Shown one piece after another: positions 39,223 to 54,459 of a stretch of DNA of 64,000 nt (the stretch's first letter is position 1; every line of letters begins with the position of its first letter). The stretch is from Betaproteobacteria bacterium (GTDB lineage Bacteria; Pseudomonadota; Gammaproteobacteria; Burkholderiales; CAIKXV01): positions 1 through 64,000 of the forward strand of contig CANGYF010000016.1 of the NCBI GenBank assembly GCA_947458265.1, in the 5' to 3' direction. Below the pieces are notes generated by a model. The model saw only the letters and a program-made list of their open reading frames with translations. It had not been told where the DNA came from and searched no databases. A program made the translations under genes and the position numbers.

Positions 39223-40443
39223 ATGTTCGATCGCCTGATCGAGCCCCGGGTGCAGGAAGCCCTGGCTGATACTCCGGTCGTCCTGGTCACGGGGCCGCGC
39301 CGGGCTGGAAAGACCACGCTCGTCCGGAAGATGGCCGACGTCGGGCGTTCCTATGTCACTCTCGACGACCAGACCGTCCTGGAAGCCGCCCGATCCGACC
39401 CGGCCGGTTTCGTCAGGGGGGTCGACCGCACCATCATCGACGAGATCCAGCGGGCGCCCGAACTCCTGCTTGCGATCAAGAAGTCTGTCGACGAGGACCG
39501 TCGTCCGGGTCGATTCCTGCTCACCGGTTCGGCCAACGTGATGACGCTGCCTCGCGTCGCCGACAGTCTTGCGGGCCGGATCGAGACCATCGGCATGCTG
39601 CCGCTGGCGCAGGCGGAGATCGGGCGCCAGGCACCCAGCTTCCTCGGAAGGCTGTTCGACGGGACGCTGCAGGGCGGGAAGGACGCTGTCGTCGGCGACG
39701 ACCTGGTCCAGCTCGTGCTCCGCGGCGGTTTCCCTGAGGCCCTCGACCGCGGCACGGAACGGCGCCGGCAGGACTGGGCGCGCGCCTATCTTTCCTCGAT
39801 CCTGACCCGCGACCTGCGGGACATCGCCGAGGTGGAACGACTGTCCGAGCTGCCGAAGTTCCTGCGCCTGGTGGCCGAGCATTCCGGGCAACTGGTGAAC
39901 TTCTCCCGGCTTGCAGGCGGCATCGGCGTCAACCACCGCACCGGGCAGCGCTACGTCGGCCTGCTCGAGCAGGTCTTCCTGGTCGCAACCGTCCAGCCCT
40001 GGTTCAACAATGCGCTCAAGCGCATGGTCAGGACACCGAAGCTGCACTTCCTCGACCCAGGCCTGCTGGCGACGGTACGCGGGCTCACCTTCGCGCGGGT
40101 CAAGGGCGATCGCGGCACGTTCGGAGCGCTCCTCGAGAGCTTCGTGTTCTCGGAGGTGCTGAAGCTGCTGGCCGCATCGGAGCAGCACCTCATGGCGTAC
40201 CACTTCCGTGATCGCGACACGCGGGAGGTGGACATCGTGCTCGAGCGAGACGACGGCACCATCGCCGGCATCGAGGTGAAGGCGAGTGCGACAGTGCGGG
40301 CCGCAGACTTCGCAGGGCTGCGCGCGCTGGCGGAGGCCTGCGGGGATCGGTTCGCGTTCGGCGTCGTCCTATACGACGGCGCGGATCGCGTGCCGTTCGG
40401 TGACCGGCTTGCGGCTGCGCCGCTCTCGTGCCTGTGGGCGTGA
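39223..40443 (+). CDS. AAA ATPase with DUF4143 domain
   Basis: A 406-aa protein of the widespread AAA_14/DUF4143 type. Walker A is GPRRAGKTT at 24-32, the Walker B-like TIIDEIQRAPELL follows, then sensor FLLTGSANVM. The C-terminal half is a DUF4143 domain with LEQVFLVATVQPWFNN and a nuclease-like EVDIVLERDDGTIAGIEVKAS (D...ExK, resembling a PD-(D/E)XK core). Function is unsettled; such genes are spread sporadically, often as single mobile units. It has a clear AGAGGA ribosome binding site and no co-transcribed neighbour. Confidence 0.85.
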   Translation: MFDRLIEPRVQEALADTPVVLVTGPRRAGKTTLVRKMADVGRSYVTLDDQTVLEAARSDPAGFVRGVDRTIIDEIQRAPELLLAIKKSVDEDRRPGRFLLTGSANVMTLPRVADSLAGRIETIGMLPLAQAEIGRQAPSFLGRLFDGTLQGGKDAVVGDDLVQLVLRGGFPEALDRGTERRRQDWARAYLSSILTRDLRDIAEVERLSELPKFLRLVAEHSGQLVNFSRLAGGIGVNHRTGQRYVGLLEQVFLVATVQPWFNNALKRMVRTPKLHFLDPGLLATVRGLTFARVKGDRGTFGALLESFVFSEVLKLLAASEQHLMAYHFRDRDTREVDIVLERDDGTIAGIEVKASATVRAADFAGLRALAEACGDRFAFGVVLYDGADRVPFGDRLAAAPLSCLWA

Positions 40444-40725
40444 GCGACCAGCGGATGGGGCGCGCCGGCTTCGGCCGACTCGTGGCGTTACCTCTGTGCG
40501 GCGTCGCCGAAAGCGGGCGCTGCGGTTGCATCGACCATTGCCATGCTTCCATGTGAAAGCTTTCGACATGAGCTCTGGCTCCGGAAGTCAGGCGGGGAGT
40601 GATCGAACGGACAAGGCACGCCGGCGAAAATTTCTGCCGTTTGATTTGGCTCGATCAGACCGGAGGCTGTCAACGGTGTCTCCCGACAGCATTGATCCAA
40701 ACAGACTACTGCGACGACCACCGCC

Positions 40726-42690
<1,965 letters not shown>

Positions 42691-42797
42691 GGCTTCCTCC
42701 TTGGCTGCGAGCCCGCTTGCTCGCGGGCCGACGCTGTTGTTGTGGAAAGATGGAATCATTATTCGCCGGGCCTGTAAAGCGGTACACTTGGGGCTCC

Positions 42798-42897
42798 ATG
42801 GCGGGCCTCCCCGCATTGCAGCGTGGTGAATCTGGTCAGGTCCGGAAGGAAGCAGCCACAGCTACTCACTGCAAGTGCCGGGGGTCAGGCTCGCCAC
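42798..42897 (+). ncRNA. ffs: Small signal recognition particle RNA (4.5S RNA)
   Basis: The Ffh-binding core GGTCAGGTCCGGAAGGAAGC at about 42832-42851 and its GCAGCC continuation are diagnostic. The flanks pair: GGCGGGCC near 42800 with GGCTCGCC near 42888-42895, and CCCCG with CGGGG. The ends are estimates of a few bases. TACACT at 42783-42788 would be a suitable -10. It sits just upstream of dnaX, a common bacterial position. Confidence 0.92.
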
Positions 42898-43006
42898 CCT
42901 CATTCGTGCCCCGGACGCCGCGCGCCCGGTGGCGCCAGCAGCCGGTCTCCAGCGTATCGATGCAGCGGGTTCCCAGCGAGGCGGCGATTCTGAACGCGGG
43001 CCACCG

Positions 43007-44836
43007 ATGAGCGGCATGACACAGGCGCTGGCGCGCAAATGGAGACCCAGAGGCTTCCCGGAACTGACCGGGCAGGAGCATGTCGTGCGCGCGCTGGGCA
43101 ATGCGCTCGACCGGGGCCGACTGCACCATGCCTGGCTGTTCACCGGTACGCGTGGCACCGGCAAGACGACGCTCGCGCGCATCCTGGCCAAGGCGCTCAA
43201 CTGCGAGCGCGGGGTGTCCAGCACGCCCTGCGGCATGTGCGATGCCTGCCTGCAGATCGACGCCGGTCGTTTCGTCGACCTGATCGAGCTCGATGCAGCC
43301 TCGAACACCCAGGTCGACAGCATGCGCGAGCTGCTCGAGAACGCGATGTATGCGCCGACGGTGGGCCGCTACAAGGTCTACATCATCGACGAAGTGCACA
43401 TGCTGTCGAAGTCGGCGTTCAACGCGATGCTGAAGACGCTGGAAGAGCCGCCCGAGCATGTGAAGTTCATCCTGGCCACCACCGATCCGCAGAAGATCCC
43501 GGTGACCGTGCTGTCGCGCTGCCTGCAGTTCAACCTGAAGAACATCGCGCCGCCGCTGATCACCGCGCGGCTGGGCTTCGTGCTGGGCGAGGAATCGGTT
43601 GCCTTCGAACCGGGCGCGCTGGTCCTGATCGCGCGCGCGGCGCAAGGCAGCCTGCGCGATGCGCTGTCGCTGACCGACCAGGCGATCGCCCATGGCGGCG
43701 GCCGGGTCGACGAGGCCGCGACGCGCGAGATGCTGGGCGTGATCGACCAGCGCTACCTGTTCGAACTGCTCGGGGCGGTGGCCCGCGCCGACGGCCCGGC
43801 CCTGGTGGCTGGCATCGAGAGCCTGGCCGAGCGTGGCATCGCCTTCGAGTCGGCACTGCGCGAGATGGCTGGCGTGCTGCACCGGCTGGCGGTGGTCCAG
43901 CTGGTACCCGACGCCCTGCGCGACGACGACCCCGATGTCGTGCTCTGGCGCGACCTGGCTGCCGCGTTCAGTGCGCAGGAGGTGCAGCTCTGTTACCAGA
44001 TCGCGGTGCAGGGCGTGGACGAGATCGGGCTGGCCCCGGACGAGCATGCCGGCTTCTCGATGTCGATGCTGCGCATGCTGGCCTTTGCGCCGGAGCGGGA
44101 GGGCAGCCCGGAACCGGCCCGCACGGCTACCGCGCCCGCATCGCAGGCGGGGCGTATGACCGAAGGTGCACCGGCTTCGACCGGACGCGCCGTTGCAGCG
44201 CAAACCGCTGGCACGTCGATTCCGGTGGCGGGTACGGTTGCGCCTGCCGCGCCTGCGGCCGCCGGCACGGCGCGTGCGGCACCCGCGGCTGCGGTGCCCG
44301 CGGTGGCACGGCCCGGCGGACAGGCCGCGGCGGCGCTCGCCGCCGCACGGGCTGCGGTCGAAAAAAAAAAGCTGAGCCGGGACGACTGGGCTGAGTTCGT
44401 CGCCTCGGCACGCGTGTCCGGCATGGCGCGCATGCTGGCCCAGCACTGCGCGCTGGCGCTGCACGAGAACGGCAGCGACAGCGACAGCGGCAGCGGCGTC
44501 GACCGGATCGAGCTGGTGCTGCCGGAGGCGCACCGCCACCTGCTCGAGAAGGCTTATCAGGATAAGCTCCAGCAGCATCTGTCGCGCGAGTTGGGCAACG
44601 AGGTGCAGCTGCGCGTGCGCCTGGGCGCGCCGGAGAATCAGACCCCGGTCGAGATCGACCGCCAGGTCCGCCACCGGCGGCAGGTTGATGCAGTAGCTGC
44701 GATCGAGTCCGATCCGTTCGTGCGCAACCTGATCGAGCAGTTCGATGCCCGCCTCGACGAGGCGGCGATCACCCCCAGACCTCCCGAGACCCCCGCAGCG
44801 CCGGACGCTGCCAACACTGGACGAGACCCGACATGA
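43007..44836 (+). CDS. dnaX: DNA polymerase III subunits tau and gamma
   Basis: The 609-aa clamp-loader ATPase (tau). Walker [10 protein letters not shown] at 47-55, zinc Cys66, Cys75, Cys78 and Cys81 (CGMCDAC), IIDEVHML for Walker B and [17 protein letters not shown] for sensor 1. Residues 400-455 are an Ala/Pro/Thr-rich linker; the tau-specific domain follows. A ten-A run at codons 452-455 would let a -1 shift end the product about seven codons later, giving gamma. ATG at 43016 is an alternative start. The stop overlaps ybaB (ATGA). Confidence 0.96.
   Translation: MSGMTQALARKWRPRGFPELTGQEHVVRALGNALDRGRLHHAWLFTGTRGTGKTTLARILAKALNCERGVSSTPCGMCDACLQIDAGRFVDLIELDAASNTQVDSMRELLENAMYAPTVGRYKVYIIDEVHMLSKSAFNAMLKTLEEPPEHVKFILATTDPQKIPVTVLSRCLQFNLKNIAPPLITARLGFVLGEESVAFEPGALVLIARAAQGSLRDALSLTDQAIAHGGGRVDEAATREMLGVIDQRYLFELLGAVARADGPALVAGIESLAERGIAFESALREMAGVLHRLAVVQLVPDALRDDDPDVVLWRDLAAAFSAQEVQLCYQIAVQGVDEIGLAPDEHAGFSMSMLRMLAFAPEREGSPEPARTATAPASQAGRMTEGAPASTGRAVAAQTAGTSIPVAGTVAPAAPAAAGTARAAPAAAVPAVARPGGQAAAALAAARAAVEKKKLSRDDWAEFVASARVSGMARMLAQHCALALHENGSDSDSGSGVDRIELVLPEAHRHLLEKAYQDKLQQHLSRELGNEVQLRVRLGAPENQTPVEIDRQVRHRRQVDAVAAIESDPFVRNLIEQFDARLDEAAITPRPPETPAAPDAANTGRDPT
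44361..44370 (+). other. A10 slippage site producing DnaX gamma
   Basis: Ten consecutive A read as GAA AAA AAA AAG. A -1 shift meets TGA at 44392-44394 after Ala-Glu-Pro-Gly-Arg-Leu-Gly, so gamma would be about 461 aa. This parallels known ribosomal (A-AAA-AAG) and transcriptional slippage in dnaX genes. Confidence 0.75.
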
Positions 44837-45156
44837 AAGGTGCCATCGGCAACTTGATGAAGCAGGCGCAGCAGATGCAGGAGAACATGCGCCGGATGCA
44901 GGAGCAGCTGGCCACGCAGGAGGTCGAAGGGCAGGCCGGTGCCGGGCTGGTGAAGGTCACCATGACCTGCCGCCACGACGTCAAGCGCGTGTCGATCGAT
45001 CCGAGCGTGGTCGGCGACGACCGTGAACTGCTCGAGGATCTGGTCGCGGCCGCGGTCAACGACGCGGTGCGAAAGGTCGAGGCGACGGTGCAGGAGAAGA
45101 TGGGTGCGATGAGCGCCGGCATGGGCCTGCCGCCCGGCCTGAAGCTGCCGTTCTGA
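44833..45156 (+). CDS. ybaB: YbaB/EbfC nucleoid-associated protein
   Basis: A 107-aa DNA-binding protein: [33 protein letters not shown] (long helix) then a strand-rich core with [20 protein letters not shown] and a final helix. It forms dimers that bind DNA broadly. It is coupled to dnaX and followed by recR, the standard dnaX-ybaB-recR order. Confidence 0.95.
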   Translation: MKGAIGNLMKQAQQMQENMRRMQEQLATQEVEGQAGAGLVKVTMTCRHDVKRVSIDPSVVGDDRELLEDLVAAAVNDAVRKVEATVQEKMGAMSAGMGLPPGLKLPF

Positions 45157-45214
45157 CGCGCCGCTCCCGCTCCTTCCGTCCCGCCGCGCCCTCGACGCCT
45201 GCGTCGCCGACCGC

Positions 45215-45814
45215 ATGTCGAATCCCCCGAGCGCACTCGCCGCGCTGATGGAGGCGCTGCGCTGCCTGCCCGGCGTCGGCCCGAAGAGTGCGCAGCGGAT
45301 GGCCTACCACCTGCTGCAGCACGATCGCGAGGGCGCGAAGCGGCTGGGTGCGAGCCTCGGGCGGGCGCTGACCGACGTCCACCATTGCGAGCTGTGCAAC
45401 GATTTCAGCGACACGCCGCTGTGCACGCTGTGCGCATCGCCCCGGCGCGACGAGACGAAGCTGTGCATCGTCGAGATGCCTGCGGACGTGCTGATGGTCG
45501 AGCAGGCGCGTTGCTTCGCCGGCCGGTATTTCGTGCTGATGGGACGGCTGTCGCCGCTCGATGGCATGGGTCCTGCGGAGCTCGACCTGGAACGCCTGGC
45601 CGCGCGAGCGCTGGACGGCAAGGTCAACGAGGTCATACTTGCCATGAATTACACCGTCGAGGGCGAGGCCACGGCCCACTACCTTGGCGAACTGCTCGGC
45701 GCGCGTGGCCTGTCCTGCACGCGGATCGCACGCGGCATCCCGGTCGGCGGCGAACTCGAGCATGTCGACAGCGGCACACTGGCACAGGCGATACATGAGC
45801 GCAAAAGGGTCTAA
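45215..45814 (+). CDS. recR: Recombination protein RecR
   Basis: A 199-aa protein of standard length. HhH part [20 protein letters not shown] (about 14-34), four-Cys zinc finger [16 protein letters not shown] (about 59-74), Toprim domain ([13 protein letters not shown]...), and the closing [23 protein letters not shown]. RecR works with RecF and RecO to load RecA at gaps. Its last 20 bp overlap the rluB start. Confidence 0.96.
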   Translation: MSNPPSALAALMEALRCLPGVGPKSAQRMAYHLLQHDREGAKRLGASLGRALTDVHHCELCNDFSDTPLCTLCASPRRDETKLCIVEMPADVLMVEQARCFAGRYFVLMGRLSPLDGMGPAELDLERLAARALDGKVNEVILAMNYTVEGEATAHYLGELLGARGLSCTRIARGIPVGGELEHVDSGTLAQAIHERKRV

Positions 45815-47438
45815 GTCACGCAAAACGCGCGGAGCGAGCGGGCCGCGGCCCGGCCCGCGCAGCGGTGGTCCGAAGAAGCCGGGTAGCCGGGGCGGTCCTT
45901 CGCGCATGCCCGGTGCCGGTCCAAGGGCCGGGTTCCGTGCGGCACCGACCAGTGCTCCGGGTGGTGGCCGTCGGCCACGGCCGGCCGGACCGGCGGCTGG
46001 CGAGGGACGTGAGACGCACTCCGGCGGTCGCGGGTCTGCTGGTTCGGTACGCGCCGGCCGACCGGGGGCGGCCGAGTCCGAACGCGCCCGGCGCTCAGGG
46101 CCGGTCGATTCCGAACGTGGCGGCCGGCCAGGGCCAGCCGAGTCCGCACGTGCCGGCCGGCCAGGGCCAGCTGGCAGGGCCCGACCCAGCCGTGCCGGGG
46201 GCAAGGCGCGTACACCGTTCAGGCCGCCTCAGCGACCGTCGAAGACCTCGTCCGACGATACACCGCCGCGCGGTCGTGGCACCGCGGCGGCCGGCGGCTT
46301 CCGGCGCGCGGCACCGGGCGACGGCGACAGCCGGTTCGACGAGGTCGCCGGCGGCTATCCGCCAGCCTTCGTGCCGCCGGACTTCGCGCCAGCGGCGCGC
46401 GTACCCGTCGGGCCGACCCAGAAGCTGCAGAAGGTACTGGCCGACGCCGGCATCGGATCGCGCCGGGCGATGGAGACGCTGATCGGCCGCGGTGCGGTCA
46501 CGGTCAACGGCCGTCCGGCGACGATCGGTACCCGCGTGGAGGTCGGCGATGGCACCCATCCGGGCGACGTGATCGCCATCGATGGCCGGCGCATCCGCGC
46601 GCGCGCCGGCGAGCTGCCCAAGGTGCTGCTCTACCACAAGCCGGAAGGCGAGATCGTCTCGCATGACGACCCGTCCGGCCGCGCGTCGGTGTTCGATGCC
46701 CTTCCGCGGCTGCGCAGCGGCAAGTGGCTGTCGGTCGGGCGCCTCGACTTCAACACCAGCGGCCTGCTGATCTTCACCGACTCGGGCGACTTCGCCAACG
46801 CCTTGATGCATCCGAGCTTCGGCAACGAGCGCGAGTACGCCGTGCGCGTGCTCGGCACGCTGTCGCCCGAGCAGCTCAGGCAGTTGACGACCGGTATCGA
46901 GCTGGTGGACGGACCGGCACGGTTCGAATCGATCCATGACGGCGGCGGCGAAGGTGTGAACCGCTGGTACCGGGTGGTGGTCACCGAAGGACGCAACAGG
47001 CTGGTGCGGCGGCTGTTCGAGGCGCACCGGATGACCGTCAGCCGGCTGATGCGGGTCCGGTTCGGGCCGATCGAGCTGCCGTCCAAGCTCAAGCGCGGCC
47101 AGTTCCTGTCGCTGACCGACGAGGAAGTGCTCGCGATCCAGGCGCGCATCGAACGCGATGCGGACAACGCGGCCGCTCCGGCCAGCGTGCAGGCACGGCC
47201 GCCGGGCCGCCAGCGCCCGCGTGCCCCGGCAGAGGACTTGCCCAGGCTCGGCGTGCCGGAGGGCAAGCCGGGGCGCAAACGACTCGATCGACGCGTGCCG
47301 CGTGCGCCGGCCGCGCGCCCTTCGGCTGCTAGCGGCCGCCCTGGCGCTTCCGGCCGGCCGGGCCAGCCGGCGGGGCGAGGTCCTCGCGCGCCAGCACGCA
47401 CACCGAAGACACCGGCGCGGTCGTCTCGATCCAGGTGA
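45795..47438 (+). CDS. rluB: 23S rRNA pseudouridine synthase, RluB type, with long disordered ends
   Basis: A 547-aa protein. The enzyme core is residues 210-450: S4 domain [22 protein letters not shown], then [18 protein letters not shown], the catalytic Asp in [15 protein letters not shown], and [14 protein letters not shown]. It makes a pseudouridine in 23S rRNA (position 2605 in E. coli RluB). Residues 1-200 and 460-547 are Arg/Gly/Pro/Ala-rich and repetitive ([12 protein letters not shown] units), far longer than in enteric RluB. The start MSAKGSK overlaps recR by 20 bp; its end overlaps prmB by 110 bp. Confidence 0.92.
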   Translation: MSAKGSKSRKTRGASGPRPGPRSGGPKKPGSRGGPSRMPGAGPRAGFRAAPTSAPGGGRRPRPAGPAAGEGRETHSGGRGSAGSVRAGRPGAAESERARRSGPVDSERGGRPGPAESARAGRPGPAGRARPSRAGGKARTPFRPPQRPSKTSSDDTPPRGRGTAAAGGFRRAAPGDGDSRFDEVAGGYPPAFVPPDFAPAARVPVGPTQKLQKVLADAGIGSRRAMETLIGRGAVTVNGRPATIGTRVEVGDGTHPGDVIAIDGRRIRARAGELPKVLLYHKPEGEIVSHDDPSGRASVFDALPRLRSGKWLSVGRLDFNTSGLLIFTDSGDFANALMHPSFGNEREYAVRVLGTLSPEQLRQLTTGIELVDGPARFESIHDGGGEGVNRWYRVVVTEGRNRLVRRLFEAHRMTVSRLMRVRFGPIELPSKLKRGQFLSLTDEEVLAIQARIERDADNAAAPASVQARPPGRQRPRAPAEDLPRLGVPEGKPGRKRLDRRVPRAPAARPSAASGRPGASGRPGQPAGRGPRAPARTPKTPARSSRSR

Positions 47439-48333
47439 ACGGCAGCCGGGGGAACGCGGCCTCCAGTGCGTCACGGCTGTTGCCGACTTCCATCACCAGC
47501 CGCCCGCCCGGCTCGAGATGCGCCGGGGCCTCGGCAAGGATGGTGCGCACCAGGTCCAGGCCATCCTCGCCGCCGGCCAGTGCGCCCACCGGCTCGTGCA
47601 GGTACTCCGCCGGCAGGGCGGCCATCGCCGGGCCGTCGACGTAGGGCGGATTGGTGAGGATCAGGTCGTAGCGCCGCTCGCCCAGCGGCTGGTAGAGGTC
47701 GCCCTCGAACAGCGCCAGACGATCGGCCAGGCCGTAGTCGTCGACGTTCATCCGGGCGACGGCGAGCGCATCCGGGCTCAGCTCGACGGCATCGACGTCG
47801 GCCTCCGGGAAACGCAGCGCGGCGACGATCGCCAGGCAGGCCGAGCCGGTGCACAGGTCGAGCACCCGTCGGACACGACCGTCGTCTATGCCCAGCGGCT
47901 CGAGGTCCTCGCGCAGGACTTCGGCGATGTAGGAACGCGGCACGATGACCCGCTGGTCGATGCGGAAACGCAGGTCGCCCAGCCAGGCCTCGCCGGTGAG
48001 GTAGGCGGCGGGGATGCGTTCGTCGATCCGGCGGCGCAGGATGTCGGCGAGCGCCTGCCGCTCGTCATCGAGCAGGCGGGCATCGAGAAAGGGTTCAAGC
48101 AGGTCGAGCGGCAGGCCGAGCGTGCGCTGGCAAAGGTAGACCGCTTCGTCCCAGGCGCTGGCGTTGCCGTGGCCGAAGAACACGCCGGCCTTCTCGAAGC
48201 GGGTGACCGCAAGGCGGATGAAGTCGCGCAGCGTCGAAAGCTGCTGCACGGCGGCGACGAAAGGATCGCCGGCCGCAGCGACCGGATCGACACCCTTTGC
48301 AGAATGGCTTGCGCCTGGGGACACGTGTCGCAT
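47329..48333 (-). CDS. prmB: Ribosomal protein L3 N5-glutamine methyltransferase
   Basis: A 334-aa SAM-dependent methyltransferase: VLDLCTGSACLAIVAALRFP (SAM-binding), DAVELSPDALAVARMN, and the catalytic NPPYVDG. The N-terminal helical part and the IPAAYLTGEAWLGDLRF segment are typical of PrmB rather than PrmC. It methylates L3 on a glutamine. The start at 48333 is 9 bases after the previous gene. The C-terminal 37 codons overlap rluB on the other strand. Confidence 0.92.
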   Translation of the reverse strand: MRHVSPGASHSAKGVDPVAAAGDPFVAAVQQLSTLRDFIRLAVTRFEKAGVFFGHGNASAWDEAVYLCQRTLGLPLDLLEPFLDARLLDDERQALADILRRRIDERIPAAYLTGEAWLGDLRFRIDQRVIVPRSYIAEVLREDLEPLGIDDGRVRRVLDLCTGSACLAIVAALRFPEADVDAVELSPDALAVARMNVDDYGLADRLALFEGDLYQPLGERRYDLILTNPPYVDGPAMAALPAEYLHEPVGALAGGEDGLDLVRTILAEAPAHLEPGGRLVMEVGNSRDALEAAFPRLPFTWIETTAPVSSVCVLAREDLAPPAGPAGRKRQGGR

Positions 48334-48341
48334 CGGCGGGT

Positions 48342-51336
<2,995 letters not shown>

Positions 51337-51405
51337 CTCCGCGGGCGCCTCGGGTTCATGGCCGCCCCAGCGGGCGGTGATTCGGGAAAGAGCGTCGCGG
51401 GGAGG

Positions 51406-52203
51406 TCAGTCCACCTTGCGCTTGAGCAAAGACTTCAGGCTGCCGAAGATCGACCTGGGGGCGTTGTCATCGGGCGGATCGTCCACCATCGGCGGATCGG
51501 GCTCAGGCTCTGCCTGGGGCGGGCGCGGGCGCACCGCGGTGCGTACCGGTTGCTGGTGCTTGCCCATCGAGCGGAACTGGTTCGGCTTGCCGATGAGCAG
51601 CTTGGCGAGTTCCTCGATGAGCGGGATGTCGACTTCGTCGATCTCGTAGGTGTAGCGGACTTCGCCGAGCTTCTCGAGGTTGCGTGTGGCGATCACGATG
51701 TGGCCTCGGTCGGGCACACCGGAGATGGTGATCGTCACCGGTACCTCCGGCTCGACGATGAACGCACCACTCTGGATGTAGCCACGTTCGCTGCGGTACT
51801 CCCGCAGGTCGAACCTGAGCGAATTGCTCCACAGGAAATCGCGCATCCGGGTTACCAGTGCGTCGGAATCCTTCTCGATTCTCAACTTTGTGCTGCCGAC
51901 ACAGCGGGTGCGCAGCAGCACTTCCTCGAAATAGTCGACGTAGTCGATCGTCTTGCGCCTGGCCGAGACCGCATAGTCGGCCTGGCGCAGGTCCTCGAGC
52001 ATGCTGGACGGCTCGATGTAGAAATACCGGATGACCTCCGGCCGGATCGTGTTGAGCGAGTTGACCAGTTCGTTCAGGTGCAGAAATATCACCTTCAACC
52101 GCTCGTGGATTTCGCGGAAGTAATGGTCATGCAGCGCTGAACCGGACTCCTGCCGCTTGCGCAGCACTTCAGCCTGATTCTTCAGATCGTCGAGCAGCGA
52201 CAT
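51406..52203 (-). CDS. Conserved hypothetical protein of betaproteobacteria
   Basis: A 265-aa soluble protein. It starts with a coiled-coil-like helix (MSLLDDLKNQAEVLRKRQESG), then a mixed body with PEVIRYFYIEPSSMLEDLRQADYAVSARRKTIDYVDYFEEV, a strand-rich second half, and an acidic Pro-rich linker before a basic C-terminal helix (IFGSLKSLLKRKVD). No catalytic motif. Function unknown; it is retained next to pilU and dapD. Confidence 0.75.
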   Translation of the reverse strand: MSLLDDLKNQAEVLRKRQESGSALHDHYFREIHERLKVIFLHLNELVNSLNTIRPEVIRYFYIEPSSMLEDLRQADYAVSARRKTIDYVDYFEEVLLRTRCVGSTKLRIEKDSDALVTRMRDFLWSNSLRFDLREYRSERGYIQSGAFIVEPEVPVTITISGVPDRGHIVIATRNLEKLGEVRYTYEIDEVDIPLIEELAKLLIGKPNQFRSMGKHQQPVRTAVRPRPPQAEPEPDPPMVDDPPDDNAPRSIFGSLKSLLKRKVD

Positions 52204-52284
52204 GCAGGAGGGGGACCGAACGTAGGTTGCTAACGATGGGATTGTGCCAACACCCGCCGCGTTTGCAAAGCAGACGGCAAGGAC

Positions 52285-52316
52285 CATGCCGGAGCGCGTG
52301 CGAGGCCTCCGGCATG
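52285..52316. terminator. Perfect 10-bp hairpin after dapD
   Basis: CATGCCGGAG (52285-52294) and CTCCGGCATG (52307-52316) with a 12-base loop. It lies just past the dapD stop on the minus strand. There is no T-run, so it is either a Rho-independent-like partial terminator or an mRNA-protecting stem. Confidence 0.45.
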
Positions 52317-52320
52317 CTCC

Positions 52321-52356
52321 GCGTCAGACGTCGCGTCAGAAGCCGCGTCAGAAGCC
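52321..52356. repeat. Three 12-bp tandem repeats over the dapD stop codon
   Basis: GCGTCAGACGTC, GCGTCAGAAGCC, GCGTCAGAAGCC in a row (52321-52332, 52333-52344, 52345-52356). The dapD stop codon (52348-52350) lies in the last copy, so the two others are duplicated gene end beyond it. Confidence 0.85.
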
Positions 52357-53172
52357 GCGCAGGAGCTCGTTGATGCTGGTCTTGGCGCGCGTCTGGGCAT
52401 CGACGCGTTTCACGATCACCGCACAGTAAAGGCTATGGCTGCCGTCGGGGGCTGGCAGCGACCCCGGCACGACAACCGAACCTGCCGGGATCCGGCCATA
52501 GGTGATGCTCTTCGTCTCCCGGTCGAAGATCCGGGTGCTCTGGCTGATGAACACACCCATCGACAGGACGGAGCCTTCCTCGACGATCACGCCCTCGACC
52601 ACCTCCGACCGGGCACCGATGAAGCAGTTGTCCTCGATGATCGTCGGGTTGGCCTGCAGCGGCTCCAGCACTCCGCCGATGCCGACCCCGCCGGAGAGGT
52701 GGACATTGCGCCCGATCTGGGCACAGGAACCGACCGTGGCCCAGGTATCGACCATCGTGCCATCGCCGACCCAGGCGCCGATGTTCACGAACGACGGCAT
52801 CACGACCACGTTCTTTCCGAGGTAGGCACCGCGCCGGACGGTCGCGGCCGGTACCACCCGGAAGCCGCCGTCGGCGAACGCCTTCGCGTCGTACCCGGCG
52901 AACTTGGAGTCGACCTTGTCGTAGAACTTCATCGCCCCGGCGTCCATCACCACGTTGTCCTGCAGCCGGAAGGACAGCAGCACTGCCTTCTTCACCCACT
53001 GGTGCACGACCCAGTCGCCACCGGCCTTCTCGGCCACGCGCAGTGCGCCGCTGTCCAGGCCGGCGAGGACTTCGTCCACCGCATCGGCGACCTTGCGGTC
53101 GGAGCCGGGGGACAGTTCGGTGCGGCGCTCCCAGGCGGCTTCGATCAGGGTCTGCAGGTCGGTGTTCGACAT
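52348..53172 (-). CDS. dapD: 2,3,4,5-tetrahydropyridine-2,6-dicarboxylate N-succinyltransferase
   Basis: A 274-aa left-handed beta-helix acyltransferase of normal length. It shows the hexapeptide repeats ([52 protein letters not shown]) and the DapD-specific [19 protein letters not shown] and [19 protein letters not shown]. It transfers succinyl from succinyl-CoA to tetrahydrodipicolinate. It lies 52 bases after dapC. Confidence 0.97.
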   Translation of the reverse strand: MSNTDLQTLIEAAWERRTELSPGSDRKVADAVDEVLAGLDSGALRVAEKAGGDWVVHQWVKKAVLLSFRLQDNVVMDAGAMKFYDKVDSKFAGYDAKAFADGGFRVVPAATVRRGAYLGKNVVVMPSFVNIGAWVGDGTMVDTWATVGSCAQIGRNVHLSGGVGIGGVLEPLQANPTIIEDNCFIGARSEVVEGVIVEEGSVLSMGVFISQSTRIFDRETKSITYGRIPAGSVVVPGSLPAPDGSHSLYCAVIVKRVDAQTRAKTSINELLRGF

Positions 53173-53224
53173 CTTGGCTCCGGAAATTGCTCGAAAATGG
53201 AAAGGAAGGTGCTGCCGCCGGTGC

Positions 53225-54427
53225 TCAGCGGCTGCGGACGAACGCGGCCAGCCGGGTGGCCGCTTCGACGCATTCGGCGACCGGCGCCACCAGCGCGGCC
53301 CGCACCCGTCCCAGGCCGGGGTTGATGCCGTGCGCCTCGCGCGCGAGGTAGCTGCCCGGCAGCACGGTGACCGCCTGTTCCCGGTACAGGTCCCGGGCGA
53401 AATCGGTATCGGCCCCGGGCGTCTCCAGCCACAGGTAGAAGCCGCCGTCTGGCCGTTGCACCGGCATCGCCGGGGACAGCACGTCGAGCACCGCGTCGAA
53501 CTTCTCGCGGTACATCCGGCGGTTCTCGACCACGTGCGACTCGTCGGTCCAGGCGGCCACGCTGGCCGCCTGCACGGTCGGGCTCATCGCGCAGCCATGG
53601 TAGGTCCGGTAGAGCAGGAAGCGCTCGATGATCCCGGCATCGCCGGCGATCAGTCCGGAGCGCATGCCCGGGCAATTGGAGCGCTTCGACAGGCTGCCCA
53701 GCACGACCAGGCGAGGAAATCCGGTGCGGCCGAGCGCCACCGCCGCGCCGAGGCCGCCCAGCGGGGGCGCGGCGTCGTCGAAGAAGATCTCGGAATAGCA
53801 CTCATCGGACACGATCACGAAGCCGTGCCGGTCGGAGAGGGCAAACAGGTCGCGCCAGTCGTCGAGCGTCAGAACCGCGCCTGCGGGATTGCCCGGCGAA
53901 CAGACGAACAGCAGCTGGGTGCGGCTCCAGGTCTCGTCGGTCAACTGCCCGAGGTCGAGCCGGAAACCATTGTCCTGCGTCTGGTTGAGGAACGCCGGGC
54001 GGGCGCCTGCCAGCAGCGTCGCCCCTTCGTAGATCTGATAGAACGGGTTCGGCGACACGACCACCGGCGAGGGCTTCGTCCGGTCGACGATGGTCTGCGC
54101 GATCGCGAACAGCGCCTCGCGCGAACCATTCACCGGCAGCACCTGGGTCTTCCAGTCGAGGCCGGGCAGGCCGTGGCGCATCACCAGCCAGTCGGCCATC
54201 GAGCGGCGCAGCGCCTCGGAGCCGGCGGTGGCCGGGTAGGACGCAAGCCCGTCGAGGTTCGCGCTGATCGCCGCCCGGATACGTTCCGGCGTCGGGTGCT
54301 TCGGTTCGCCGATGCCCAGGCTGATCGGGCGCAGCGCCGCATTCGGCGCGACACCGTCGAACAGGCTGGCGAGTCGCTGGAACGGATACGGTTGGAGCAG
54401 GTCCAGGTCGGGATTCAAGGCGGGCAT
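53225..54427 (-). CDS. dapC: Succinyldiaminopimelate transaminase
   Basis: A 400-aa fold-type I PLP aminotransferase: [73 protein letters not shown] and the PLP lysine in [17 protein letters not shown]. The GEPKH start and operon place next to dapD identify it as the DapC step. The start [16 protein letters not shown] is family-typical; longer upstream codons are unlikely. Confidence 0.93.
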   Translation of the reverse strand: MPALNPDLDLLQPYPFQRLASLFDGVAPNAALRPISLGIGEPKHPTPERIRAAISANLDGLASYPATAGSEALRRSMADWLVMRHGLPGLDWKTQVLPVNGSREALFAIAQTIVDRTKPSPVVVSPNPFYQIYEGATLLAGARPAFLNQTQDNGFRLDLGQLTDETWSRTQLLFVCSPGNPAGAVLTLDDWRDLFALSDRHGFVIVSDECYSEIFFDDAAPPLGGLGAAVALGRTGFPRLVVLGSLSKRSNCPGMRSGLIAGDAGIIERFLLYRTYHGCAMSPTVQAASVAAWTDESHVVENRRMYREKFDAVLDVLSPAMPVQRPDGGFYLWLETPGADTDFARDLYREQAVTVLPGSYLAREAHGINPGLGRVRAALVAPVAECVEAATRLAAFVRSR

Positions 54428-54459
54428 GGCCGGGCGGCCGGTGGCGGTCGCGCAGCCCT

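Noticed and set aside
42866..44674. A 602-aa open frame on the minus strand
   Set aside because: Antisense to dnaX and the 4.5S RNA; no domain content.
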